From Fen-1254 sp963769605 (GTDB taxonomy: Bacteria; Bacteroidota; Ignavibacteria; UBA10030), in the NCBI GenBank assembly GCA_963769605.1, contig CAVYML010000008.1, positions 1-22,934 of the forward strand: a stretch of 22,934 bases of DNA, read 5' to 3'. The position numbers and the translations under genes are program-made. Shown one piece after another: positions 1 through 7,065 of the stretch. Every line of letters starts with the position of its first letter. Position 1 is the first letter of the stretch. The notes under the pieces were generated by a model that had not been told where the DNA came from, ran no database searches, and saw only the letters and a list, made by a program, of their open reading frames with translations.

Positions 1-24
1 ATGCTTTTTTCAGGAAGAAGGAGT

Positions 25-370
25 ATGGATAGTCACGAATTGGAACAACGAACCAAGAACTTTTCTGTTAACGTTATACGATTTGTTGCTGCACTTCCAA
101 AAAACAAAAAGGCTGATGTATGGGGTTATCAGCTTTTAGAGTCGGCAACTTCTATAGGGCAAATTTTAAGGAAGCTGCGCGAACAGATCAAAAGCTGATT
201 TTATGCTCAAACTTGGAATGATAGAAAAAGAAGCAAATGAAACAGGGCATTGGTTGGAATTGGTCAAAAAGACATTCGTAAAGAATAATGAAGTTGTAGA
301 ATCGCTATCCAAAGAATGTCGTGAATTGCTTGCTCTTTTTTCTGCATCGGAAAAGGGGAGGGGGCGGTAG
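25..370 (+). pseudogene. Four-helix-bundle (S23-type) protein, broken by two frameshifts
   Basis: This is a member of the four-helix-bundle family called 23S rRNA intervening-sequence (S23) proteins, small proteins with no settled function. The first frame starts at ATG 25 behind a good ribosome binding site (AGAAGGAG) and reads WGYQLLESATSIG, a family hallmark. It then stops at 198. Dropping one base near 159-161 restores NFKEAAR, and another near 186-187 restores SKADFMLKLGMIEKEANETGHWLEL. The restored frame runs to TAG 368-370. With two added bases the gene would encode about 115 residues, the usual family length. Two separate single-base losses suggest real decay, although sequencing error is possible. 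The palindrome cluster at 390-576 lies directly downstream. Family assignment is firm, and function is unknown. Confidence 0.8.
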
Positions 371-389
371 GAATTGCCAATTGCGAATT

Positions 390-531
390 CTGTAGCCGCG
401 ACAGCTCCCGAAAATATTGTTAAATATTATCGGGAGGTCGTCGCGGAAGTTTCCGACCCGCCTGAATGACTACCAACCCGCTGCGCATTTTGGCGGGCGT
501 CAGCAGTCGGGCAGGCCGGTGTCGGCTACAG
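390..531. repeat. Composite head-to-head CTGTAGCC hairpin element
   Basis: The left part (390-448) opens with CTGTAGCCGCGAC and closes with GTCGTCGCGGAA around an AT-rich centre, forming an imperfect hairpin. The right part (453-531) opens CCGACCCGCCTG and closes CCGGTGTCGGCTACAG. The outer nine bases, 390-398 and 523-531, are exact reverse complements. The left part matches 10373-10435 in opposite orientation. The centre of the right part (467-515) matches 14219-14267 in opposite orientation at 47 of 49 bases. It fills most of the gene-free stretch 371-589. Confidence 0.85.
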
Positions 532-551
532 AGGGTCCTCACAAAAAGCAT

Positions 552-576
552 CCGACGTCATCGCCGTCGGTTGTAG
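552..576. repeat. Short CCGACG/CGTCGG hairpin ending TTGTAG
   Basis: CCGACG at 552-557 pairs with CGTCGG at 565-570, followed by TTGTAG. This resembles a decayed copy of the CTGTAGCC hairpin family and abuts the 3' end of the minus-strand kinase fusion gene. It might also act as that gene's transcription end, but no clear T-run is present on the minus strand. Confidence 0.5.
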
Positions 577-589
577 AGGGATTTTTGCT

Positions 590-3500
590 TCACGATTCGA
601 AATTCGCGATTTCTTCTACATATTCTTTACTGCCGTCATTAACCCAGGAATCCAATTGCGCGGGGTCTTTTAATTGCTGCCCGCGTATGCGCGGAACTAC
701 AACATACCCGCATTGAACGCCTGTCAATGCACTCATATCGCTCCATAATTTTTCAATCTGCGCAACAGGATAAATATCTTCCTGCCCGTGGCCCCATCGA
801 TATTTGACGTCTTTAATTGTAACATACGTCGGCATATATCGCGCGACTTTCCTTACTGCCTCGGTCAACTCCGCTTCCGATCTTGTAAAAAGATCGTTTC
901 GTTCAAGTCCGAATATTTTCAGCAACTTATCTATATGAATCCATGTCGTCATGGTGTTGTAATAACTCAGTCCAAATTCATCTTCTTCACGCGGCTGCGC
1001 TAATCCTTCTAATAATCGGACTTTTCCGTTGATACGGGCCAACCCTCCGCCATGGTCTTCCATGCGCCTTGGTATTACTTCAAATGTCAATGCATTTCCG
1101 GATGAAATATGGTAGTTGAATATTTCAGGTGAAAGACTCACTCCCAGCGTATCAATATTATGAAGAAGCAGATGCTGGATAGAAGGCGACTCTTGAAGCA
1201 CACTTGAAAGAATTCCATTTCTGATTAAATTTGGAACTTCATACCAATGGCCGAGCGGCGTCAATCTTTGTAATGCTATATTATCGGTATAATCGTTAGC
1301 TTCACCTTTAGTCTTTGCCCAGTGTATCAATGTTTCATGCAGAGAATCGACAACCTTTTGCTTGTTCTCATCTAATTTTTCTTGAAGCATCTCTTCCCAT
1401 AAAAATCGTAAATCGCGTTCGGTAGGTATAAAGCGCTGCCCGATTGACTTCCCGGAAGAAAGATACACTTTGCCATTGAATTGATAATTGTTTGTCTTTC
1501 GCAATTCCTTTTGAATAGGATTATGGGTCAGGTAGCTTGTTGCAATAACATACGGAATCGAGGCCTGAATTATCTCGGATGTTTTCATGTTCTTTGCAAG
1601 ATGAATCTCCAGGAACGACCGATGCCGTCCGTTCATCGAAATAAATGGATTGATGGCTTTTATCACTCCTGCACCTTTTGTCCAACGGCTTCCGACACCT
1701 GCGGCCAAACAGAGCATGGCAATGTTCCTATCTTTCAGCGCTTTTAAACCGATCTGATTCTTGTCATTCAACGTATTTGAAAAAATAACATCCGAGGGGG
1801 ATACGTCTTCTATGCTCGTTTCTAACGGAAGTCGATTCCGGTTCAATCCGATCCGGCCTTTTCGGAGATCGTTCCGGATTTGTTCATGTTGAATCGGATC
1901 AAATCCATTTTCTCTTTTAATGCGTTCTGCTTCTTTATCCTGCTGCTGTTTTTCAGCGATCTCTGCCATGTTGGAGTATTGAAAAACATTGCCTATGATG
2001 GAGCGGAAAATAGGAAATGCCTCATCATGATGTGCTATGTTTAAAGAGAAGAGATCTATTTCAATTTTGCGGGAATCGGGAATAGCCTCAGAGTTCAGTC
2101 GAGCTAATTGAGGAACCACTAATGCATAATATTTCTTAGGCATCAAAGCGGCGCTGTCAGTGAGAAGATGCGCAATGGTACCTTGATTATTGACGGCAAA
2201 ATCATACACGACCGGATCCATTGCAAAGGGAAGAGATTCTTCCATCTCTTGTTTTGTTTCCTGGAGAAGATGCAGCAGCGTATGCTTTGCTTCTTCATAA
2301 ATATTTGGATCGACAAACATTCCCATTCCACCGCCGGACATCCCACCAAGCATGAGAAATCCCCAATAGTTATACTTGAATGTTTCTTTTGCCTTTTTAA
2401 TGATAAGTTCTGTAAAATATGTTGTGGCCCAGGGAATAATGGTTTTAATTGGATCGTCGAAATTGCGTCCGGTCAGGGATGCCAACTTTTTAATATCTCC
2501 GCAGCGCAGGGATGCGGCGATTTCATCATAGATGGTATTAGCCCGCTGCCGTGCATTCCATTCGCTGCTCGCGCGTAAGAGATATTTTTCAGTTACCATC
2601 TCGAGAATTGGGCCGACGTTTGACGCCATACCGCCATGCATGAGAATCAACGACGATGCGATTTTTTTTTCGAATTCCGAATGAATACGCTGCCCTTTTA
2701 AAATAGTATGATGGGGAAGAAGACATCCGCGGCTGATCGTATATTCTGCATCTCCTGTGCGGGCAAGAACTCCTTCTATTGCTTTAATCCCCGGCCATAC
2801 ACCGCCTGAATCCTGCCAGCCGCCGCCAGAACCGCCCAGCCATTCGCCGAGAATTGCACGTGAAGCAATGAGATCCCTTTCCTGTTCGGTCGGCGTTCCT
2901 TCTAATTGCCGTGTTTGCTGCGTGGCGCGCATAAGAAGAGTGATCATTGATGCCAGTAAATTTGTAGAGACCGCTAAACGAGATCCTTTGGGAATATCGT
3001 TGACTTTGGTAACAAGTTCGATTCCCAGCCCGTGGTACAATATCTTATCTAAGATATCCTTAATAGTAAAACGTGTTCCTTCAAAGGAAGGCGGAATAAA
3101 GCCTGACGCAATGAGAGCCGCTTTGAGCAAACCGAGATAATCATTCCCAAAATTAAAAAGATCTGCCAGCTCGGATATATCTTTGCTGTCATTAAGATCA
3201 AGAGAGGTTATCCGAATAATGGGTTCATCAATGATTCGCAGATACGATTCGATGGGCGGTTTTATTTCTTTATCGCGTCCGAATACGCCTAAGTCCGCTG
3301 AAATGTTGATGACACGTGCGCCTTCCGGATAATCCATTCCCAGAAAAAAAATATCCGACCAGCAACTGTGCGTAAGGTCGATCCGGACAGGTGTCTGTTC
3401 GCAAAGAAGAGGATATAAATGCGTACTGCTTGAACGCTTTAAAAGTTCCGGATGAATTTTTAACGGATGCTCATCCGGATGACCGACACGAAACATCCAG

Positions 3501-3925
3501 CGATTGCCGATTGATGAACGGACGCTTTTTCGGACTTGATCGGCTAAAATTTGAAATGTATTTTGGTGGTACGATTCAGCCAAACAACTGAGCAGGTTTT
3601 CTTTCGAGTGCCGGTCCGCCGACGCATGAAAAATTGACAGTGCTCTTTCAAAATTTCGTTCTAAAAGGCATTTGTAACCTTCAACCGGTATTTTTGCCGA
3701 CGATTGAATAGTTTTTGGATCCAATAAAAAGAACCGGTAGCCTGCATATAGAAAAATGGAAGCACGGACCTTTTCATAAAGATTTTGCGTCGACTTTCGG
3801 AAATCTTCCAACTCTAAGAAAAAGGAACTCAGTTGATCCTGTGAAAGTCCTTTGCACAATACGGGGAAAGGGATATCGCGGATTGCAGGATCCTGTGATG
3901 TGATTGTATTGATAAATGGATTCAT
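590..3925 (-). CDS. Fusion of fucokinase-like GHMP kinase and sugar-1-phosphate nucleotidyltransferase
   Basis: This 1111-residue protein probably phosphorylates a free sugar at C1 and then activates it with an NTP, giving a nucleotide sugar in the cytosol. Residues 1-170 are unassigned. The GHMP kinase spans about 175-560. It shows a sugar-binding start (VRIDLTHSCWSD, 180-191), a phosphate-binding loop (IPKGSRLAVSTNLL, 311-324), the fucokinase signature GGSGGGWQDSGGVWPGIK (364-381) and a late glycine motif (GGMSGGGMGMF, 527-537). The nucleotidyltransferase spans about 735-1090, with CLAAGVGSRWTKGAGVIKAI (739-758) as the nucleotide-binding loop and HNID at 922-925. Bacteroides Fkp and plant FKGP also fuse fucokinase to a pyrophosphorylase, but there the pyrophosphorylase comes first. 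The GalU-like gene upstream on the same strand and the nearby GDP-fucose genes support a fucose-type sugar, though the exact sugar and base are inferred. The start codon lacks a strong ribosome binding site. Confidence 0.8.
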   Translation of the reverse strand: MNPFINTITSQDPAIRDIPFPVLCKGLSQDQLSSFFLELEDFRKSTQNLYEKVRASIFLYAGYRFFLLDPKTIQSSAKIPVEGYKCLLERNFERALSIFHASADRHSKENLLSCLAESYHQNTFQILADQVRKSVRSSIGNRWMFRVGHPDEHPLKIHPELLKRSSSTHLYPLLCEQTPVRIDLTHSCWSDIFFLGMDYPEGARVINISADLGVFGRDKEIKPPIESYLRIIDEPIIRITSLDLNDSKDISELADLFNFGNDYLGLLKAALIASGFIPPSFEGTRFTIKDILDKILYHGLGIELVTKVNDIPKGSRLAVSTNLLASMITLLMRATQQTRQLEGTPTEQERDLIASRAILGEWLGGSGGGWQDSGGVWPGIKAIEGVLARTGDAEYTISRGCLLPHHTILKGQRIHSEFEKKIASSLILMHGGMASNVGPILEMVTEKYLLRASSEWNARQRANTIYDEIAASLRCGDIKKLASLTGRNFDDPIKTIIPWATTYFTELIIKKAKETFKYNYWGFLMLGGMSGGGMGMFVDPNIYEEAKHTLLHLLQETKQEMEESLPFAMDPVVYDFAVNNQGTIAHLLTDSAALMPKKYYALVVPQLARLNSEAIPDSRKIEIDLFSLNIAHHDEAFPIFRSIIGNVFQYSNMAEIAEKQQQDKEAERIKRENGFDPIQHEQIRNDLRKGRIGLNRNRLPLETSIEDVSPSDVIFSNTLNDKNQIGLKALKDRNIAMLCLAAGVGSRWTKGAGVIKAINPFISMNGRHRSFLEIHLAKNMKTSEIIQASIPYVIATSYLTHNPIQKELRKTNNYQFNGKVYLSSGKSIGQRFIPTERDLRFLWEEMLQEKLDENKQKVVDSLHETLIHWAKTKGEANDYTDNIALQRLTPLGHWYEVPNLIRNGILSSVLQESPSIQHLLLHNIDTLGVSLSPEIFNYHISSGNALTFEVIPRRMEDHGGGLARINGKVRLLEGLAQPREEDEFGLSYYNTMTTWIHIDKLLKIFGLERNDLFTRSEAELTEAVRKVARYMPTYVTIKDVKYRWGHGQEDIYPVAQIEKLWSDMSALTGVQCGYVVVPRIRGQQLKDPAQLDSWVNDGSKEYVEEIANFES

Positions 3926-3929
3926 GTTC

Positions 3930-3970
3930 TTAAAATTGCGAATTGCGGATTGTCAATTGTGAACTGCAAT
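3930..3970. repeat. AATTGCGAATTGCGGATTG-type short tandem tract
   Basis: An AT-rich degenerate tandem (ATTGCGA ATTGCGG ATTGTCA ATTGTGA) lies just upstream of the minus-strand fusion gene and grades into GTGAACTGCAATCTGCAG. Similar wording occurs at 371-390 and 22880-22896. It appears to be another subfamily of the dispersed heptamer repeats. Confidence 0.6.
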
Positions 3971-4046
3971 CTGCAGCCGCGACGGGTCGTCGCGGATGTT
4001 TTTAAATTCACATAAACTATTCCGACACCAACGGTGTCGGCTACAG
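3971..4046. repeat. Composite head-to-head CTGTAGCC hairpin element
   Basis: The first hairpin is CCGCGACG (3977-3984), loop GGT, CGTCGCGG (3988-3995), led by CTGCAG. The second is CCGACACC (4022-4029), loop AAC, GGTGTCGG (4033-4040), followed by CTACAG. The two face each other, so the ends are near-perfect reverse complements. Both 8-bp stems are perfect although their sequences differ at paired positions. A T-run follows the first hairpin on the plus strand (ATGTTTTT). The element sits between two minus-strand genes. Confidence 0.85.
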
Positions 4047-4080
4047 TGGTTAGTCGCGGAAGCAATTTACCATTCCTAGT

Positions 4081-5031
4081 TTACCGTTCACCGCTCCTAT
4101 AATCTGCGAGAGTTTGAATTAAAGTTGTTAAAACTTCATCTCTCATTTGGCCGGCAAGTCCTAATGCAATTTGTGCCTGCAATAATCCGAACATTTTGCT
4201 GGTGTCGTAACGCTTTCCTTGAATTTCTAATGCCAGGTATTTGTCCTTTTGAGCGAGCCTTTGCTGAACCGGCGTAAGCAAAATATTCTTTCCGGGATTT
4301 GCATGGATTTCTTCAGATAAGAGATCGAACAAGATCGGTTGAAAAACATACATGCCGAAAAAACACAAATAATAACCGGCGCGCAGGCCGGCTGTTTTTA
4401 ACTCAAGTTCCGCCCGGCTGACCGATGGTTTTTCGATTATTGTCTCAATTTGATAGACTCCATTATATGTCTTATAATTTCTTCCCGTTAAGGTCCCATA
4501 TTTACTTATCTGGTGTTCAATTGTAGGATTAACGGCGGCAACAGAACATTCTTCCTGTACCGCAAGGTCTATGATCTGTTTTGAACAACGCTTATTTGAA
4601 AGGCAAGAGATAGACAGGTAATCTCCATGAAGGAGCAAAAATGGTTCATTTTTAACAAAATCCTTTGCCTGATACACAGCGTGGCCATAACCGAGGGCTT
4701 CTTCTTGAACGACAAATTTTACCCGGTCGAGAATATTTTTTATGTTTTGCGATTGAGATGCTGCCCAATGACCTTGTTGGTAGATTTTCAGCGATGTATG
4801 AGAGAGCTCTTGAAAACTTTCCAAATATTTTTCCTCATCACCGGCTGCGCAAACAATGCATATTTCTTCTATTCCGCTTTGCAGCGCCTCTTCTGCAATA
4901 ATTTGAATAATCGGCTTATTCATCCCATCCACATCGATGAGCGGCAGCATAGATTTTTGTACTGTCGTGGCGGCGGGATACAATCTTTCATTTCTGGCCG
5001 CTGCAGTAATAACAGCTTTTTGTATTTTCAT
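4081..5031 (-). CDS. GalU-like sugar-phosphate nucleotidyltransferase with altered nucleotide-binding loop
   Basis: This 316-residue protein follows the UTP-glucose-1-phosphate uridylyltransferase (GalU) plan. It has QKSMLPLID (25-33, like PKEMLPI in GalU), IIQIIAEEA near 41, GYGHAV (114-119), the HGDYL metal/sugar loop (135-139), EKP (200-202) and GKRYDTSKMFGLLQAQIAL near the end. The loop that is usually AAGLGTRFLP reads AAARNERLYP (10-19), so the usual GxGTR glycines are missing. The arginine and following LYP remain, so it may still be active, but the nucleotide preference is unclear. It lies upstream of the kinase fusion on the same strand, separated by about 155 bases of repeats, and the two may be co-transcribed. 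Its last codons (SGER, then TAA) coincide with a GGTGAACGGTAAACT repeat tract. GalU function specifically is not proven. Confidence 0.75.
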   Translation of the reverse strand: MKIQKAVITAAARNERLYPAATTVQKSMLPLIDVDGMNKPIIQIIAEEALQSGIEEICIVCAAGDEEKYLESFQELSHTSLKIYQQGHWAASQSQNIKNILDRVKFVVQEEALGYGHAVYQAKDFVKNEPFLLLHGDYLSISCLSNKRCSKQIIDLAVQEECSVAAVNPTIEHQISKYGTLTGRNYKTYNGVYQIETIIEKPSVSRAELELKTAGLRAGYYLCFFGMYVFQPILFDLLSEEIHANPGKNILLTPVQQRLAQKDKYLALEIQGKRYDTSKMFGLLQAQIALGLAGQMRDEVLTTLIQTLADYRSGER

Positions 5032-5098
5032 TTTACGGCAATAATCTTGTTTGAGTGAGTATTATCTTAAAGATATAACATTTATTGGCAAATATAAA

Positions 5099-5131
5099 TA
5101 GTTCATAGTTCTTAGTGCTTGGTTCTTGGTT
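5099..5131 (+). repeat. Heptamer tract, AGTTCTT orientation
   Basis: Tandem 7-bp units (TAGTTCA, TAGTTCT, TAGTGCT, TGGTTCT, TGGTT) lie upstream of the minus-strand nucleotidyltransferase. The composite hairpin element follows directly. Confidence 0.8.
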
Positions 5132-5146
5132 AATCGTGCTGAAGTG

Positions 5147-5217
5147 CTGTAGCCGCGACCGGTGGTCGCGGATCCGGCACCAGCTTGCCCGCCGCAGGAG
5201 GACGGTATCGGCTACAG
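5147..5217. repeat. Composite head-to-head CTGTAGCC hairpin element
   Basis: CTGTAGCCG (5147-5155) and CGGCTACAG (5209-5217) are exact reverse complements. Inside lie CCGCGACC (5153-5160), loop GGT, GGTCGCGG (5164-5171), and a second hairpin from CCGGCACC (5174-5181) to GGTATCGG (5204-5211) with a GC-rich insert. The gap 5032-5538 has no gene; it holds this element, heptamer and octamer tracts, and a 16-bp palindrome before gmd. Confidence 0.85.
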
Positions 5218-5344
5218 GCGTTGGCCCTGGTATCATCGCAAATGGAATTGCATCCTTTCAAAATTCTTATTAAAAGCGTATATTTGTAAACTAAGAACGG
5301 TGCTGAAGTGCTGCAGTTCGACGTGCTGCGGTAGGAATATCTGG

Positions 5345-5460
5345 TCGGTTAGTTAGTTGTTTGGTTATTTGGTTCTTTTGTTCTTTGCTTTTTCAGTTTT
5401 CAGTTCTCAGTTATTTGGTTATTCAGTTATTCGGTTCTTTGGTTTATCAGCTATTAGTTC
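5345..5460 (+). repeat. Octamer tract, GGTTATTT/AGTTCTTT type
   Basis: The units here repeat every 8 bases rather than 7 (AGTTATTT, GGTTATTC, AGTTATTC, GGTTCTTT, GGTTTATC). The same subfamily occurs in the opposite orientation at 14146-14191. The 60 bases before it hold weaker GTGCTGAAGTGCTG-like repeats. Confidence 0.75.
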
Positions 5461-5482
5461 ACCGGCTGCCTCTTAATTTGAA

Positions 5483-5498
5483 TTACGCGATCGCGTAA
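5483..5498. promoter_or_regulatory. 16-bp perfect palindrome upstream of gmd
   Basis: TTACGCGATCGCGTAA is a perfect palindrome ending 40 bases before the gmd start codon. Its position suits an operator for a dimeric regulator of the sugar-nucleotide genes. No promoter boxes can be assigned with confidence, and a chance palindrome or methylation site is possible. Confidence 0.35.
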
Positions 5499-5538
5499 TA
5501 ACATTATCAGACCTCCGGCTAGTTTACATGGAGAAAAA

Positions 5539-6579
5539 ATGAAAAAAGCTCTTATCTCAGGCATAACAGGTCAGGACGGTTCATATCTTACGGAATTATT
5601 GCTGGAAAAAGGATATGAAGTCCATGGCATTATTAGACGAAGCAGTTCTTTTAATACCGCTCGAATCGACCATATCTTTAATGATCCCAAGCTGCATGAC
5701 AATCGATTTTTTCTCCATCACGGTGATGTGACTGATGCAAGCAATATAAATCGTCTGCTTGAAAAAATTGAACCGGATGAAATTTATAATCTTGCTGCGC
5801 AGAGCCATGTCAAGGTCTCATTTGAAGTGCCCGAATATACGGCTCAGGTGGATGGTGTTGGAACGCTGCGATTTATCGATGCTATTAGGGAGACCGGGCT
5901 GAAAACGCGTTTTTATCAGGCCTCAACGAGTGAACTGTTTGGGAAAGCACAGGAAATTCCGCAAAGCGAAAAAACTCCATTCTATCCGCGGAGCCCATAC
6001 GGTGTCGCAAAATTATACGGATTTTGGATTATAGTCAATTATCGTGAAGCATACGGAATCTACGCTTGCAATGGCATTCTTTTTAATCATGAATCCCCCA
6101 GACGCGGCGAAACCTTCGTGACGCGAAAAATTACAATTGCCGCAACAAAGATAAAATTGGGAATGGAGCAGCAGCTAAAACTCGGGAATCTTCATTCGAA
6201 ACGGGACTGGGGATATGCTCCTGAATATTGCGAAGGAATGTGGCGAATTTTGCAGCAAGATCAACCGGAAGACTTCGTCCTTGCGACAGGTGAAACGCAT
6301 ACGGTGAAAGAGTTCGTTGAAGAGGCTTTTTCTCAGCTCGATTTTCATCTGGAATGGGAAGGCTCCGGCGAAAATGAAAAGGGAATCGATTCTCGAACCG
6401 GAAAAGTTCTTGTTGCAGTAGATCCGCGATATTATCGCCCGACCGAAGTCGACCTTCTGATCGGCAATCCGCAGAAAGCAAAAGATAAACTCGGATGGAC
6501 GACGAAGACTACGTTTAAGGAGCTTGCTAAATTAATGGCGAAAGCGGATTTTGAGAAGATTAAAAAAAGAGGGTATTAG
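5539..6579 (+). CDS. gmd: GDP-mannose 4,6-dehydratase
   Basis: This enzyme converts GDP-D-mannose to GDP-4-keto-6-deoxy-mannose, the first committed step to GDP-L-fucose. The 346-residue protein is an extended short-chain dehydrogenase of normal length. It carries the NADP-binding GITGQDGSYL (8-17), the RRSSSFNTARIDHI segment typical of Gmd (33-46), the catalytic STSELFG (129-135) and Y154xxxK158 in YPRSPYGVAK. FNHESPRRGETFVTRKI (181-197) is nearly invariant in Gmd. A ribosome binding site (GGAGAAAA) precedes the ATG. The next pathway step is encoded at 7066 with a four-helix-bundle cassette in between. The TAG stop belongs to the heptamer tract that begins here. Assignment is very secure. 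Confidence 0.96.
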   Translation: MKKALISGITGQDGSYLTELLLEKGYEVHGIIRRSSSFNTARIDHIFNDPKLHDNRFFLHHGDVTDASNINRLLEKIEPDEIYNLAAQSHVKVSFEVPEYTAQVDGVGTLRFIDAIRETGLKTRFYQASTSELFGKAQEIPQSEKTPFYPRSPYGVAKLYGFWIIVNYREAYGIYACNGILFNHESPRRGETFVTRKITIAATKIKLGMEQQLKLGNLHSKRDWGYAPEYCEGMWRILQQDQPEDFVLATGETHTVKEFVEEAFSQLDFHLEWEGSGENEKGIDSRTGKVLVAVDPRYYRPTEVDLLIGNPQKAKDKLGWTTKTTFKELAKLMAKADFEKIKKRGY

Positions 6580-6651
6580 TTCGTAGTTCGTGGTTCGTAG
6601 TGCGTAGTTCGTTGTTCGTCTTTCAAAACCAAGAACTAAGAACAAAAAACG
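6577..6651. repeat. Heptamer inverted pair upstream of a four-helix-bundle gene
   Basis: Left arm 6577-6620 carries units such as AGTTCGT, GGTTCGT, AGTGCGT and TGTTCGT. Right arm 6627-6651 carries AACCAAGAACTAAGAAC. The arms face each other across about six bases. The left arm's first TAG is the gmd stop codon. Confidence 0.85.
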
Positions 6652-6666
6652 AAATAAGGGGGAAAT

Positions 6667-7047
6667 ATGGTCATTAGAAAATTTGAGGAAATCGAATCTT
6701 GGAAAAGGGCTCGGGAACTTACGAAAACGATATATGGTACTACGGGAAAAAGGAATTTTGCAAGAGATTATGGTTTGAAAGATCAAATTCAACGTGCATC
6801 TGTTTCAATAATGGCAAATATCCCTGAAGGTTTTGATGGTGGGTCAAAAAAAAGTTTTATCATTTTTCTACAATACGCATATCGTTCTGCCTCAGAAGTC
6901 CAATCTTTGCTTTATGTAGCCTTGGATTGTGACTACATTGATGTGAATGAATTTGAAAATCTTTCGAATAAAACGAAAGAGATTAAAAGTCTTATCGGTG
7001 GTTTCATACAGTATCTAAAAAACAATAAACCAAGCACTACGAACTAA
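6667..7047 (+). CDS. Four-helix-bundle (S23-type) protein
   Basis: This 126-residue protein belongs to the S23-type four-helix-bundle family. Markers are FEEIESWKRARELTKTIY (6-23), YGLKDQIQRASVSIMANIPEG (35-55) and a second long helix (QSLLYVALDCDYID). There is no signal peptide or membrane segment. A ribosome binding site (GGGGGA) precedes the ATG. It sits between gmd and the GDP-fucose synthase gene but has no known part in sugar metabolism. Heptamer tracts lie on both sides, and the right-hand one (7030-7060) encodes the last residues, KPSTTN, and the stop. Avd, the accessory protein of diversity-generating retroelements, has the same fold, but no reverse transcriptase is present here. The family call is secure; the role is unknown. 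Confidence 0.9.
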   Translation: MVIRKFEEIESWKRARELTKTIYGTTGKRNFARDYGLKDQIQRASVSIMANIPEGFDGGSKKSFIIFLQYAYRSASEVQSLLYVALDCDYIDVNEFENLSNKTKEIKSLIGGFIQYLKNNKPSTTN

Positions 7048-7060
7048 GCACTAAGAACTA
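7030..7060 (-). repeat. Heptamer tract, ACGAACT orientation, right flank of four-helix-bundle gene
   Basis: Units AAGCACT, ACGAACT, AAGCACT and AAGAACT follow in tandem. This is the inverted counterpart of the left arm at 6577-6620, so the four-helix-bundle gene is enclosed by opposing copies. The tract ends six bases before the GDP-fucose synthase start. Confidence 0.85.
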
Positions 7061-7065
7061 TTAGC

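Noticed and set aside
2757..3140. Plus-strand open frame of 127 codons inside the kinase fusion gene
   Set aside because: It is antisense to strongly conserved GHMP kinase motifs and has no recognisable domain; it is a shadow of the real gene.
6532..6792. Minus-strand open frame containing RRTTNYALRTTNYEL
   Set aside because: Its content is translated heptamer repeat plus antisense of gmd and the four-helix-bundle gene, not a real protein.
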